64,000 nt of DNA from Moanibacter sp965226025 (GTDB taxonomy: Bacteria; Verrucomicrobiota; Verrucomicrobiia; Opitutales; UBA2987), in assembly GCA_965226025.1 (NCBI GenBank), contig CBDDCD010000002.1, forward strand, positions 2,046,001 to 2,110,000, read 5' to 3'. Positions 8,307 through 18,324 of this stretch are shown here, in pieces. The notes under the pieces are model-generated. The model was not told where the DNA came from. It was given only the letters and a program-made list of their open reading frames with translations, and searched no databases. Position 1 is the stretch's first letter; every line of letters starts with the position of its first letter. Made by a program: the position numbers and the translations under genes.

Positions 8307-8357
8307 ATGGCCCTCGCACTAAATACCCTCTACTATGGTGATTGCTTGGACTGGATG
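8307..8357 (+). pseudogene. N-terminal remnant of a site-specific DNA methyltransferase
   Basis: Only 17 residues, MALALNTLYYGDCLDWM, typical of the first strand and motif of beta-class DNA methyltransferases (NTLYYGD... ), then the similarity stops. It lies 60 bases from the IS1595 right end. Very short, so the call rests on this one motif. Confidence 0.4.
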
Positions 8358-8413
8358 GAGTCGCTGATCCGGCGCATTGGTGGCAGGAAACTCCGGTACA
8401 AGGATTTGGTGGG

Positions 8414-8907
8414 ATGACTGGACAGCAGCAAGAACCGCGCCAGTGCAACACTGTTCCGAACTGGGAGAACCGAACCCTGTTCCACGGAGACAACTTCAAG
8501 TTCCTTCGTGCGATGAACAGTGAATCCGTGGACCTGATTGCCACTGACCCGCCATTCAACAAAGGACGCGATTTTCACGCCACGCCGCACAGTTTGGCCG
8601 CCGGCGCCAAGTTTCAAGATCGCTGGTCATGGGAGCGCGACGTTAACCAAGCGTGGGTGGATCAAATCACAGACGATTTCCCTAACGTCATGAACGTGAT
8701 TCAGGGATCGCGCTCCAGCTACGGCGATGACATGGGGGCGTTCCTCTGCTTCATGGGAGTGCGGCTGCTAGAAATGCGTCGCGTCCTGAAGCCTACGGGC
8801 TCGATCTACCTGCACTGCGACCCAACTGCAAGCCACTACCTTAAGGAATTGATGGATGCCGTGTTTGGGCGAAAGATGTTCCGCAATGAAATGGTGATGT
8901 CTTATTC
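8414..8907 (+). pseudogene. Site-specific DNA methyltransferase (adenine/cytosine-N4 type), 3' truncated
   Basis: N-terminal part of a modification methyltransferase. NRTLFHGDNFKFLRAM begins the fold and TDPPFNKGRD is the catalytic DPPF motif IV; GSIYLHCDPTASHYLKELMD is the strand-helix that follows in this class. The frame stays open to 8941, but after MVMSY (about 8907) it runs into a 113-bp palindromic element and the target-recognition and AdoMet-binding parts are lost. ATG at 8414 follows GTGGG. A separate fragment containing the AdoMet motif of such an enzyme is found at 19302-19393, but it is not clear that they came from one gene. Confidence 0.7.
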
Positions 8908-9020
8908 TTCCTGTAAAAAGAAAAATGGTGTAACCTCCTGAGTAACCTCCTGAGAAAGAATAACGGGGTCAAAGAGGACCCCCAACACAGGAGATTACAC
9001 CATTTTCACTTTTACAGGAA
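8908..9020. repeat. 113-bp palindromic element (MITE-like) interrupting the DNA methyltransferase
   Basis: TTCCTGTAAAA at the left end is mirrored by TTTTACAGGAA at the right end. The arms extend through AATGGTGTAA and TCTCCTG/CCTCCTG, giving over 30 paired positions with few mismatches. Inside are two tandem copies of TAACCTCCTGAG (8931-8954) and a GGGGTC...GACCCC hairpin. No coding capacity. Probably a non-autonomous transposable element. Confidence 0.6.
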
Positions 9021-9187
9021 ATTCCGGACTTGACCTCAATTACATTTTGAGCATTCCTGGCAACCTTCGTAACGCCCCGACCCAAGAAATCCGGGACAAA
9101 GCGTTATCGGATCAACATACCTTTTCAGTTGATGATCGACATCTTCGGAGAAGGTAATCTAGGTAAAATGGTTGTATTTGGATATCG

Positions 9188-11713
9188 ATGAAAGTTTCTA
9201 TATTTGCTCTTACCATCCTTACGTTGCTGCCCTTAAATGTTTTGGCGCAGGAAGTGCAGCAGCCCGAAAGCATTGACTCGACCCCAGCCCCGTCCGAGCC
9301 CCGGGACGGCTCCGAGTATCTGGAGGTCCTCGAAGAGCTGGCCGTCATCGGTTCGCGCGCGGACCCGCGTACGGTAACGGATTCAGCGGTGCCCGTCGAT
9401 GTTTTTGGCGCCGAAGTCCTCACCATGCATGGCGGCACTGATTTACAGGATCTTTTAAGGAACCTCATACCCTCTTACAACGTCAATACCCACCCGATCA
9501 GTGACTCCTCGACGGTCGTTCGACCGCTCAATATACGCGGGCTGCCGCCGGACCATACGCTGGTGCTCATCAACAACAAACGCCGCCACCGGGCGTCCGT
9601 GATTCACTGGTTGGGCAACGGCGTCGCCGATGGCGCGCAGGGACCCGATGTATCCGCCATCCCCGCGCTTGCTCTGAAACGGTTGGAAGTACTGCGCGAT
9701 GGAGCTTCGGCGCAGTACGGTTCCGATGCCATTGCGGGGGTGGTGAACTTCGAGCTCAACGACAGTTACGAAGGAGGGTCTCTCGTTGTCCGGACGGGGA
9801 TTTTCCAGGCCGGTGACGGCGAAGCATTTTCAATCGCCGGCAATATCGGCCTGGGCAGCGAAAAGGCCTGGATCAATCTCACCGGGGAGTATGGCAACTC
9901 AGGTGAGACCATCCGCTCCGTGCAGCGAGATGACGCCGCCGCTCTGATCGGGGTGGGAAACAGCGAGGTGGCGAATCCCGCCCAAATCTGGGGTCAACCC
10001 ATCATTCGGGACGATCTCAAATTGTTTGCCAACTACGCCGCCGCCATCGGCGAGCACCTCGAGTTCTACGGTCATGCTAACTACGCGAGCAAGGAAGTGG
10101 AGGGAGGGTTCTATTTCCGCAATCCCAATACGCGACGCGGCGTATTCAGTCAGGACGCTGGCGAGACCTTGCTGGTAGGCGCTTTGGATGGCGATGAAGA
10201 TAAGGTGCCCGTGGTAACGATAACTGACCATGTGCCGGACCCCGTCGCCTTGAAACAGGTGTTCGACGATCCCAATCTGTTCACCTTTCAGGAACTCTTC
10301 CCTGGCGGTTTCACGCCCCGCTTCGGCGCGAACGCGAAGGATCAGGCCGTTCTCGCCGGGGTGAGAACAACCGGATCGAAACTCGGCTGGGATTTCAGCG
10401 CTGCTTACGGGCGTCATCACGCCGATTTCTTTATCTTCAATACCGTCAACGCCTCTCTCGGTCCCGATACTCCGACTTCGTTCGATCCCGGTGATTATAT
10501 CCAGACCGATACCAATCTCAACTTTGGCGTGACTTATCCGATAAGCGAGCAGTTGTTCCTCGCCAGTGGCTTCGAATATCGTGTCGAGGAGTTTGAAATC
10601 GTGAAGGGGCAACCCGAGTCATATGCGATTGGCCAGCCTCTGGCACAGCAGGGATTCACCGGCGCTTCCAACGGTTTTTCGGGTTTCGGTGATATTGCCG
10701 CGGGTAAATGGGACCGCTCCAACTATGCCGTCTATGTGGACGCGGAGTACAACCTGACCGACGACTGGTTGATCACCGCCGCTTTGCGCTATGAAGACTT
10801 CAATGATTTCGGGGGCACCACCAACTACAAGCTGGCGACCGCCTACGGCATCAACGACAACCTGAAGGTGCGCGGGAGCTTCAACACCGGTTTCCGCGCC
10901 CCCACTCCCGGTCAGCAAAACGCATTCAACGTAACCACTGAATTCCAAGCGGACCGAATGGATCTGATCACCAGGGGCGTGATTCCTTCCACCAATCCCG
11001 CTGCGGTGCTGAGGGGCGGCGCGCCGCTCACGCCTGAAAAATCGACCAACTTCAGCATCGGCTTTGTTGCCGATATGGGTAATACGGTAGTCACGGTCGA
11101 TTATTTCGGAATCGACGTGAAGGGCCGCATGTCGCTCTCACAGGACTTCGTGTTGACGGATACGGAGCGCCAGCAATTGATCGCTGCGGGCATCACCAGC
11201 GCCTCCAATCTGGTGGAGTACGTCTTTTTCGTCAATGACTTTGAAACGGAAACTCGCGGCGTCGACGTCGTTCTATCGACTGGAGTGCGGGAAGGTGAGC
11301 TGAGCCTCGGTTATAACTACACGGATTCGGAGGTCACCCAATTCAGCCCAGCGACGATTGACGACGTCCGCATCCAGGAATTGCAGGAAGGTCTTCCCAG
11401 GCATCGGGCGACCATAACCCTGACGCAGCCCATGCTGGATCGCTGGAATCTACTGGGGCGCGGCAGTTACTATAGTTCCTGGTACGATTCCGAGGACAGT
11501 CAAACCTACGGTAACGAATTCATCGTTGATTTCGAAGTCAGCTACTCCCTTACGGATCGAATAACCTTAACGGCTGGCGCTCAAAACGTCTTCGACAATT
11601 ACCCTGACGAAAATCCGACCGCCGCCGCGAGTACTGGCAACAAATACGGCCAGTTCTGCCCCTTTGGGTTCGATGGCGCCTTCTGGTACGGAAAGGTCGG
11701 CTACGGATTTTGA
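9188..11713 (+). CDS. TonB-dependent receptor
   Basis: 841-residue outer-membrane transporter that uses TonB energy to import a siderophore, cofactor, glycan or other ligand. Residues 1-20 are a signal peptide with cleavage at VLA-QEV; EELAVIGSR (about 49-57) is the likely TonB box. The plug domain carries VPVDVFGAEVL, LNIRGLPPDHTLVLINNKRR and LEVLRDGASAQYGSDAIAGV, the most conserved receptor motifs. The rest is a beta barrel ending in WYGKVGYGF with a terminal aromatic residue. The gene is monocistronic and starts at ATG with GGA nine bases upstream. No regulator or periplasmic partner is adjacent, so the ligand cannot be named. About 170 bases upstream (9021-9187) show no gene. Confidence 0.93.
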   Translation: MKVSIFALTILTLLPLNVLAQEVQQPESIDSTPAPSEPRDGSEYLEVLEELAVIGSRADPRTVTDSAVPVDVFGAEVLTMHGGTDLQDLLRNLIPSYNVNTHPISDSSTVVRPLNIRGLPPDHTLVLINNKRRHRASVIHWLGNGVADGAQGPDVSAIPALALKRLEVLRDGASAQYGSDAIAGVVNFELNDSYEGGSLVVRTGIFQAGDGEAFSIAGNIGLGSEKAWINLTGEYGNSGETIRSVQRDDAAALIGVGNSEVANPAQIWGQPIIRDDLKLFANYAAAIGEHLEFYGHANYASKEVEGGFYFRNPNTRRGVFSQDAGETLLVGALDGDEDKVPVVTITDHVPDPVALKQVFDDPNLFTFQELFPGGFTPRFGANAKDQAVLAGVRTTGSKLGWDFSAAYGRHHADFFIFNTVNASLGPDTPTSFDPGDYIQTDTNLNFGVTYPISEQLFLASGFEYRVEEFEIVKGQPESYAIGQPLAQQGFTGASNGFSGFGDIAAGKWDRSNYAVYVDAEYNLTDDWLITAALRYEDFNDFGGTTNYKLATAYGINDNLKVRGSFNTGFRAPTPGQQNAFNVTTEFQADRMDLITRGVIPSTNPAAVLRGGAPLTPEKSTNFSIGFVADMGNTVVTVDYFGIDVKGRMSLSQDFVLTDTERQQLIAAGITSASNLVEYVFFVNDFETETRGVDVVLSTGVREGELSLGYNYTDSEVTQFSPATIDDVRIQELQEGLPRHRATITLTQPMLDRWNLLGRGSYYSSWYDSEDSQTYGNEFIVDFEVSYSLTDRITLTAGAQNVFDNYPDENPTAAASTGNKYGQFCPFGFDGAFWYGKVGYGF

Positions 11714-11849
11714 AGAGCGAAAGCAACATGGACGACAACGAGGAAAACCCCGGGCAAGCCATATCAAATGACACTTTTCCCCACTCCCGGCTCACTGCAC
11801 GCATCTATCGTAAATCGTAATGGGAGAATGATCATTTGGAGCCTCTGAA

Positions 11850-12903
11850 GGCCGCTGTTGCATAAGTCGTTTCGGGGGTATCGGCTTGTCTCCGATGGGC
11901 CAGGGCGCCAGCATGAGGAATGACGCCGAATCAATACACGTTCGGTTACCGAGTGTGCAACTGCTCAGACTACGATCGGGCGCTGATCGGCAGGGGGAAC
12001 TGACCTGTTGATTCGATGAGGACACCGTCGCCGCTTGGCGGAACGCCGACCCACCCAAGGGACCCGGCGCTCCGAAGGTTTACACCGACACGGCGATTGA
12101 GTGGGCATTGGTATTGAAGTCAGTGTTTCATCTCAGTCTGCGAGGGACGCAGGGCTTTGTTTCTTGGCTCCTGGAGTTGCTCAGACTCGATCTGCCGGAA
12201 GCGGACTACAGCACTCTGAGTAGACGACAGAGTTCCCTGGCGACGGTCTTGACTGTGTTGGCCCGGCCAGCCGACCTGAGCAGGTGGTTGTCGACGGCGC
12301 GGGCCTTCGAGACTACGGATCGGGTCAGTGGCATGTCCGAAAGCATCGGCATGGTCGGCGCAGAGCTTGGCGGAAGCTGCATCTGGGTGTCGATGAGACG
12401 ACAAAAGAGATTGTGGCGGTCACACCGAGCCAAGTGCACGACTCTCGACGGTTGCCGACCCTGCTCGAATCGTTCAAGTCTGGGGCGGCGGGGCCTATGA
12501 CACGCGGGCCTGCTAGCAGTCGATACGGGACCGGGACTCTGTCGCTACGATCCCGCCTCGGCGCAATGCAAGGCCGAGTGAAAGTGTGGACCGGTCCGAC
12601 TGGGGCGCCATGCGCGATGCCCATCTAGGAGCAATAAGCAGACTCGGTCGATATGAATGGGGCATCTGGTGTGGTTGCACCCGGCAAAGCCTCGCAGAGA
12701 ATGCAATGTCGAGGTTCAAGAGGTTGTTTGGGCCTAAGCTGTCGGCCCGACGATTCGACAATCAACGGGTCGAGGGCATCATCAAATGTGAGGTGCTGAA
12801 TCGTATGGCAAGTCGGGGCCTGCCTGAGTCAGTGCGAATTCGATAGCTTTCAAACAAGACTCGGATCGGTCCGTGACCCGACCGGAATTGTGCCACAACG
12901 CGG
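11850..12903 (+). mobile_element. Degenerate IS5-family element
   Basis: Relic of an IS5-type element. The left end GCCGCTGTTGCATAA near 11851 resembles the reverse complement of the right end (TTGTGCCACAACGCGG near 12888-12903). The single transposase is broken by several frameshifts and a stop. No convincing target duplication. It abuts the start of a GC-rich TonB receptor gene. Confidence 0.55.
11920..12846 (+). pseudogene. IS5-family transposase relic
   Basis: Reading across frames restores a typical IS5 transposase: GYRVCNCSDYDRALIGRG, then a TGA in place of the Trp of WFDEDTVAAW (about 12008-12035), KVYTDTAIEWALVLKSVFHL, DLPEADYSTLSRRQ, another frame with RKHRHGRRRAWRKLHLGVDE at about 12340-12400, and SLAENAMSRFKRLFGPKLSA with RRFDNQRVE near the C terminus. 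At least three frameshifts and one nonsense change are needed, so it is inactive and old relative to the intact IS copies in the window. Confidence 0.75.
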
Positions 12904-12976
12904 GGAAAGGAATACCGGTCAGGAGCACTTCCGAGTTGACATCTGCGTCCGTGTAGGCAACCGAGATGGGTTTCGA

Positions 12977-15549
12977 ATGAACCTGGCAGCACGAGTCCCT
13001 CTTCCGCGCCTGCGGATCCGCGACCGCCGCGCCCATGCGATTCTCCGGCCGGTTGCCGCGCTGACGATCCTGGCGGCGATGTCGGTGGTCGCGCCGCAAG
13101 TCGAGGCGGAGGCGAAGGAGGACCGCCGGGTGACCAGCCACATTCCCGCTGCGGCGGCGGTCGCGGCGCGTCCCCTTGCCGTGATCGACCGGACCGATAT
13201 CGAGCTATCGGGGATGAAGAATGTCTGGGACCTGCTGCGGAGCCGGGTGGGCTACAACAGCTTCGGCCTCCACCGGCCGTTTGTGCTCGGGACGAGCCGC
13301 GCCGCGATCCTCGTCAATGGGCGCCGGGTTTCCGATTCGACCATCGATTTCGATGCCCTGCCGCTATCGGCCGTCGATCGCGTAGAGATCCTGAGCGACA
13401 GCGCCGCCGCCTTGCACGGCGGACACGCCATCGCCGGCGCGGTCAACATCGTTCTCAGGCGCGATTTTGAGGGTGTAGAGGTTCAGGCAAGCGGCGACCT
13501 TCCAACCGGGGCGGGCGGCGATACCGGGCACGGGAGCGTCTTGTGGGGAGGGGCGCTCGGAAGAGGCCATGTGACGGTCGGCGCGGAGGTCTTCCGGAGA
13601 CAGGAGATCGGCTACGCGGACCGGGACTACAGCCGCGCCTCGTGGACGCCGGGCGGCGGCCCCTTCGCCGACGCGTCCGGCGTTTCGGTGGGCGGCAACA
13701 CCGTCTTCATTCCCATCGACGGCGGCTCGGTAGCGCGTCCCCTCGGCGACTGCCGGGGCAGCGCCTTCACAGGCGTGCTCACCGAGCCATTCGGGATCTC
13801 CGGGACGGGCTGCGGCTTCGCCTGGGCCGAGATCGCGTGGAGCTGGGAGCGCCGTGAGCGGAAGAGCCTATTTCTCGACCTCGATCACCCGCTTGCCGAG
13901 GAGGCGGACGCGGACGTGTATGTCGACGTCCGGGTAGCGCGGGACAACATCGCGTCTCCTCGCTACGCGCCTTCGGTCGGCACCTTCTCCTTCACGCCGT
14001 CGGAGGCGCTCAGGCGGCAATTGCTGCAAGACCCCGGGATCGGCACGCTCCCGGACAGGCTCAGCGTGGCCCATCGGTTCGTCGGCCACGGCAATCGCGA
14101 CTGGCGCACGGACCTTGAGGAATACGATTTCACGCTCGGCGTCCGGGGCCGCCGCTTCTCGGGCGGCATCGGCTATGACGCACACCTCCGGTACTATCGT
14201 CACGACGCCGTCGTGGATGGCGCAACCTTCGTGAGCGAGAGTGCGATCCAGAGGGCCATCGACGAGGGGCGTTACGATCTGGCAAACCCGTTATCGACGG
14301 CCTCGGAGCATTTGGCGGCCATTCGCGAGACCGGACTCCGGCTGACCCGAGATCAAGTCACGGACCACAAGACGGCCCGGGCGTCCTTCGACGGAACGGC
14401 ATTCGCGCTCGGCGGCGGCGATGCGCGGTGGGCGCTGAGGTCGCCTACGAGGACTGGCGGAATGTGTACGATTATCGGGATATCGCCGGCCGCTCCTACG
14501 AAGCGGGCGATGTGCTCGGGTCCGCCGGCAACTCGGCCGCAGGCGAGCGTCGGCGCTGGTCGGGGTTCACCGAGATTTTCCTGCCCTTTTATAGCGATTG
14601 GGATGTCGTGTTCGCCGGACGGCGCGACGATCACGACGATGTCGGCGCGACGTATTCCCACCAAGTCGCGAGCCGGTACGGGTTGCACGAAGCCCTGACA
14701 CTCCGAGGGTCCTGGAGCGGGGGCTCGAAGGCGCCGAGCCTGTATGCTCTGCATGCCCGCGAGGCACTCGGCTATCCATCCGTCTGCGACACGAGAAATC
14801 TCACCGGCGACCCGGAAGATTGCGACGAATTTCAGGTCGAGCGGGCGAGCGGCGGCAACCCGAACCTGAAGCCGGATGAAGCCGAGAGCTTCAGCCTCGG
14901 CGCTCTGACCAGCCTCGGTCCCCTATCCTTGAGCGCGGACTGGTTCCGGATCGGGCTTTCCGCGGTCCCGGCCCAGCTGTCCGCGCAGTCGATCATCGAC
15001 CTGGACGCGGAGGGGCGGTTGCCGCCCGGCGCGGCGGTGATACGCGAGGGAGACCTCATCACACGGATCGAGAGCCCGCTGGTCAACAGCGGGGAGACCG
15101 ATGTCTCGGGGATCGATGTGCGGGCGCGGTCCGGCTGGAAGGCCGATTGGGCGGACCTGGTCCTCGACGCCCGCTGGTCGCGCGTGACCCGGTACGAGGA
15201 CCGTGTGGCCGACGAGGTGCAGCCGGGCGACTATCCGCGCAACCGCGTTTATGCATCGCTTCGCGCGAGCCGGGGTGGCATCACCGCGAGCTGGAGCGTC
15301 CACTCGGTTTCGGGCTACTGGAATGTGCGGGAAACCGCCCGCTACAAGGCGTGGATGGGCCACGATATCACGCTGCGCTGGCGCGACGCGTTCGGCCTGA
15401 GCGGCATGGACCTCACGGGCGGCGTTCTCAATGTCGGTGATCGCGGCCCGTCCACAGATCCCACGAATCCGGGCTCGTCCGGCGCGGTCGAGACGCTGGA
15501 TTCGGTCCGGGGACGCACCATCTTCCTGACCGCCAAAATGTCGTGGTGA
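12977..15549 (+). pseudogene. TonB-dependent receptor with a -1 frameshift near 14430
   Basis: Outer-membrane receptor of the TonB class. From ATG 12977 there is a signal peptide (hydrophobic AALTILAAMSVVAP), then a plug with IDRTDIELSGMKNVWDLL, AAILVNGRRV and VDRVEILSDSAAALHGGHAI. The frame runs correctly to about 14430 (GDARWA); the barrel then continues in another frame as GAEVAYEDWRNVYDYRD through SGGSKAPSLYALHAREALG, NPNLKPDEAESFSLG and a C-terminal RTIFLTAKMSW. The shift equals loss of one base (or seven, since GGTGGGC-like repeats are present). It is either a pseudogene or a sequencing error. The gene is visibly GC-richer than its neighbours and starts close to an IS5 relic, which suggests a foreign origin. 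Confidence 0.8.
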
Positions 15550-15569
15550 CGCGAGGCCGGGCCGGTTAG

Positions 15570-15615
15570 CCCGTCTTTCTCAACTGGGGCCTGATTTCGA
15601 CGTAAGTCGTTGATA
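15570..15615 (+). repeat. 46-bp dispersed repeat downstream of a TonB receptor (copy 1)
   Basis: Matches 24843-24888 at 39 of 46 positions in the same orientation, including CTCAACTG, GGCCTG and ACGTAAGT-GTTGATA. Both copies lie just 3' of a TonB receptor gene. The ACGTAAG motif is reminiscent of Tn3-type transposon ends, but this is only a resemblance. Confidence 0.6.
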
Positions 15616-15624
15616 GTGGGCCAA

Positions 15625-15640
15625 AGGTCTACACTACAGG
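15625..15640 (+). repeat. 16-bp direct repeat at the left of the IS1634-type element
   Basis: AGGTCTACACTACAGG; identical to 17473-17488. Best read as a long target duplication, which is a known property of IS1634. Confidence 0.75.
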
Positions 15641-17472
15641 AGGGGTTATTTGGATTCGATTTGGGGGGGTGGTTGGGGAGGAAGTTCGAGGTGTAACCGG
15701 TTCAGTAGTAGCTTTTGGTCCTCACCGGGCTCGGTGTAACGGGTAAGCACAACGGTGCGTCCGTCGGTGGTGGGCAGTTTCACATCGAGCATTTGGATGG
15801 CCGCCATTTTGGAGAGCACCTCGGCTGGGGTCAGTCCCGGAGCCATCGGGTAGAGTCGACGTTTCAGGGTGACCCACAGAGAGTAAGCAAGGAAGCTGAT
15901 AAAGATGTGCGCCTCGATGCGATCATCTCTCTGATGATGGATGGGGCGGATGGAAAGGTCGTTCTTGATTTCCTTGAAGACTTGCTCGATTTCAGTGAGC
16001 TGCAGGTAAAGGCGCCAGAGTTGCTCGGGGTTCTCGGCACTGAGGGTGCTGCGCAACAGATAGCGGCCTTCGCGGCGATAGGCTTGGCGGTATTTTTTTA
16101 AGTTCAACCGGAAGCTCAAAGGCGGCTTTTCAGTGGGGGCGCCCTTGGGGGCGATCTCGATGTCGAGTAATCCAAAGATCCGGGGACCGGCCTCCTTTTT
16201 GGCTTCGCCCAGTTTGATCAGGATGGTATCGCGTTGGTAGCGCCGTTTGCTCTCACGCAGCTTCTTGAGCGCCTCGATAAGACGGCGTAAACGACGCAGG
16301 CGCATGTTTTTTTCTTTGCGCACCCGATCGTCGCTTTTAGCCAGAACGTAGGTTTCACCTCCCTCGCTGAGGAGTTTCACCTCGATACCGGGACGCAACT
16401 GCTTCCAATCCTTCTGCAGCAACGACTGCTCGAAGCGACCCAGCCAGGAGCGCGGGGTACCCACCAGATAGTGGATCCTGGGTTCGCTTTGGCGCATCTG
16501 TTGCAAGACTTCCTCGGTCGGAATGCCCCGATCCATCACCCACACCCGGTTCGCCTTACCGTAGTTCTCTTCCACCCGAGAAAGAAAATCTTTTAAGGTG
16601 GTTTTATCCTGCGTGTTACCCGGAAGTACCTCATAGGCAATCGGCAAGCCCTCACAAGTCACCACCAGGGCGATCACCACTTGCACGCAGTCAGGTCGCT
16701 TATCGCGGCTGTAGCCGAACTTGCGCAGTCGGCTCGAGGCCGCCGGCTCCTGGTTCGGATCGCACTCAAAATAGGTGCTCGTCAGATCGTATAGCAAAAT
16801 CTCGTAACGGGCATTGAACAGATCGCTCCACCTCTCGGTCAGGTGCCTGAACAGGGCCTTCTTGTGCCTGAGCAATCGATCGTGGCAGCGATAGAGCGTG
16901 TTCTTCTCGGCGATCCCAAAGTCTTCCCCCATCAGATCGCCCATCGCGCTTCGCTCATACCATTCCCGATGCAGCCGCCACTCGCTTCCCGGTGCCATCA
17001 GCCGGTAAACCACCAGGGTCTGCAGCACATGGGCCCAGCGGGTACCCTGACGGGAGGGTCTGAGACGCTCCCGCCAGAATTCTCCCAGTCCCAACTGCTC
17101 ATATAGAACGCACCCAAGCCAGCACCCTCCCCATTGCCGCGGCTTCTCGATCCTGAGATCTTTGAGCCGTATTCTAACAATACTTTCGTCGCCCACAGGC
17201 GGGGCACGATCTTCCGGAAACAGCGCCACCTGTTCGGGTCTTTCCCTGCCCTCTTCGAAAATCTCGATGCTCTTGCGCCACGCTTCGTGTTGGCTATCGT
17301 TGATCTCTCCAAGGTAGAGGACCTGTCTTTGGACCACCCGCCCCCCGCTGACACGCTTGTTCTCAACGATATTCCAATAGTAGTGCTCTTTGCCATCTTT
17401 GCGCCGACGATTACACCTCAGAAACATGATGGCCCACCATTATACGAAAAAATCCCGCCCTGGGAAGAGCGT
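15641..17472 (-). mobile_element. IS1634-type insertion sequence, complete
   Basis: 1832 bp between two perfect 16-bp direct repeats (15625-15640 and 17473-17488), with a single minus-strand transposase filling nearly all of it. No clear terminal inverted repeat was found at these boundaries, so the ends could lie a few bases differently. IS1634 itself is known for target duplications that are unusually long and variable, which fits. A related but truncated element is at 48939-50740. Confidence 0.75.
15646..17427 (-). CDS. IS1634-family transposase
   Basis: 593-residue IS4-superfamily DDE transposase. Recognisable blocks: ILLYDLTSTYFECD with the first catalytic Asp (about residue 211), RVWVMDRGIPTEEVL with the second, and YLQLTEIEQVFKEIKNDL with the catalytic Glu and the Y-x-x-E motif of the C1 region, followed by IHHQRDDRIEAHIFISFLAY. 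The N terminus (YYWNIVENKRVSGGRVVQRQ) is the usual family beginning. Frame intact and length normal, so the element may be active. Confidence 0.92.
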   Translation of the reverse strand: MFLRCNRRRKDGKEHYYWNIVENKRVSGGRVVQRQVLYLGEINDSQHEAWRKSIEIFEEGRERPEQVALFPEDRAPPVGDESIVRIRLKDLRIEKPRQWGGCWLGCVLYEQLGLGEFWRERLRPSRQGTRWAHVLQTLVVYRLMAPGSEWRLHREWYERSAMGDLMGEDFGIAEKNTLYRCHDRLLRHKKALFRHLTERWSDLFNARYEILLYDLTSTYFECDPNQEPAASSRLRKFGYSRDKRPDCVQVVIALVVTCEGLPIAYEVLPGNTQDKTTLKDFLSRVEENYGKANRVWVMDRGIPTEEVLQQMRQSEPRIHYLVGTPRSWLGRFEQSLLQKDWKQLRPGIEVKLLSEGGETYVLAKSDDRVRKEKNMRLRRLRRLIEALKKLRESKRRYQRDTILIKLGEAKKEAGPRIFGLLDIEIAPKGAPTEKPPLSFRLNLKKYRQAYRREGRYLLRSTLSAENPEQLWRLYLQLTEIEQVFKEIKNDLSIRPIHHQRDDRIEAHIFISFLAYSLWVTLKRRLYPMAPGLTPAEVLSKMAAIQMLDVKLPTTDGRTVVLTRYTEPGEDQKLLLNRLHLELPPQPPPQIESK

Positions 17473-17488
17473 AGGTCTACACTACAGG
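17473..17488 (+). repeat. 16-bp direct repeat at the right of the IS1634-type element
   Basis: AGGTCTACACTACAGG, exact copy of 15625-15640. The 250 bases that follow, up to 17738, show no gene. Confidence 0.75.
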
Positions 17489-17738
17489 CGGTTTTGCCAA
17501 CCCACCTCTACTGTTGATGCGCCTCCTGAGCCCTACTACCCCCGAAAAAAACCGTTTCGGAAGTTGAGTTGGTCAAGTAGGGTTAGCTCCGAAGGCAATG
17601 CCGCCGAGCAGGAGCTGTGGCACGGGAGGGGGAAGCAGGCCGATAACCGTCTTCAATCTAACCGCCGTTCGGTTGCGGCACCGAGTTTTCCGCCCCTACT
17701 ATCCGGTCATGGACCATTGGGGAAGCGAGGGTAACGGC

Positions 17739-18179
17739 ATGTCTTCTGGCAGGAGGATCGCCGCGGCGCTGGCCACCGCGGCAGGCGTTCTATGCGCGGC
17801 CCGGACCGCCGTTGCCGACGAGAGCGGCAGCTTCAGCGCAATCGGAAGTTTTGTCCGCGACTAGGTCAGATTCGATCATGCCGGAGGGACGATCATCGGC
17901 GGCTCCCTGGAGGGGACCAACACCGTTCTCGAGAGTAGCGGCGGTCCGTTTGCTGCGGGCGAGCACAGCCTGGTGACGTGCGTGGTCCATGGGAAGAGGT
18001 CGGCCGCGGGCATGGGTCTCGAGGCGCCCTGCACGACGACCAAGGCCTCGGGCGACAGGCTTGTACGTCCTGGGGAAGAGGAGCGTGGGTGATGTGAAGG
18101 CGGGCGGCGGCGGCAAAGGCCGCCTGGGCCGCGCCCGCCCGATATCCGCAACCGATAGGGACCTGCATGACCCGACCTG
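17739..18179 (+). pseudogene. Degenerate small secreted protein, function unknown
   Basis: ATG at 17739 opens a signal peptide (IAAALATAAGVLCAARTAVA) followed by DESGSFSAIGSFVRD and a TAG (17862-17864). The same frame resumes with VRFDHAGGTIIGGSLEGTN, then LVTCVVHGKRSA; after about 18058 the meaningful reading moves to another frame (YVLGKRSVGDVKAGGGGKGR). Conserved-looking residues on both sides of the stop and the shift argue for one decayed gene of about 140 residues. The Gly-rich beta pattern recalls small secreted barrel proteins, but no family is claimed. GC-rich like the TonB relic at 12977-15549. Confidence 0.4.
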
Positions 18180-18324
18180 ACATCCTGGAAGGCGACGTCG
18201 TCTATGCCTTCGCCGTCTCGTACATGGAAGATGAAGACCGGCCGCCCGCGACAGGGGGCCGCTCAGCTCGAGGTGAACCCGAATTGGGCTCGCTGTTGCG
18301 CCCGGTCCATGGGGAAGGTCCGGA

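Noticed and set aside
9155..9165. CTAGGTAA near the first TonB receptor start as another IS target or scar
   Set aside because: The TAGGTA word occurs without any IS end beside it; most likely chance.
9899..10612. 237-residue reading opposite the first TonB receptor
   Set aside because: Antisense to a fully conserved receptor; no ribosome site and no motif.
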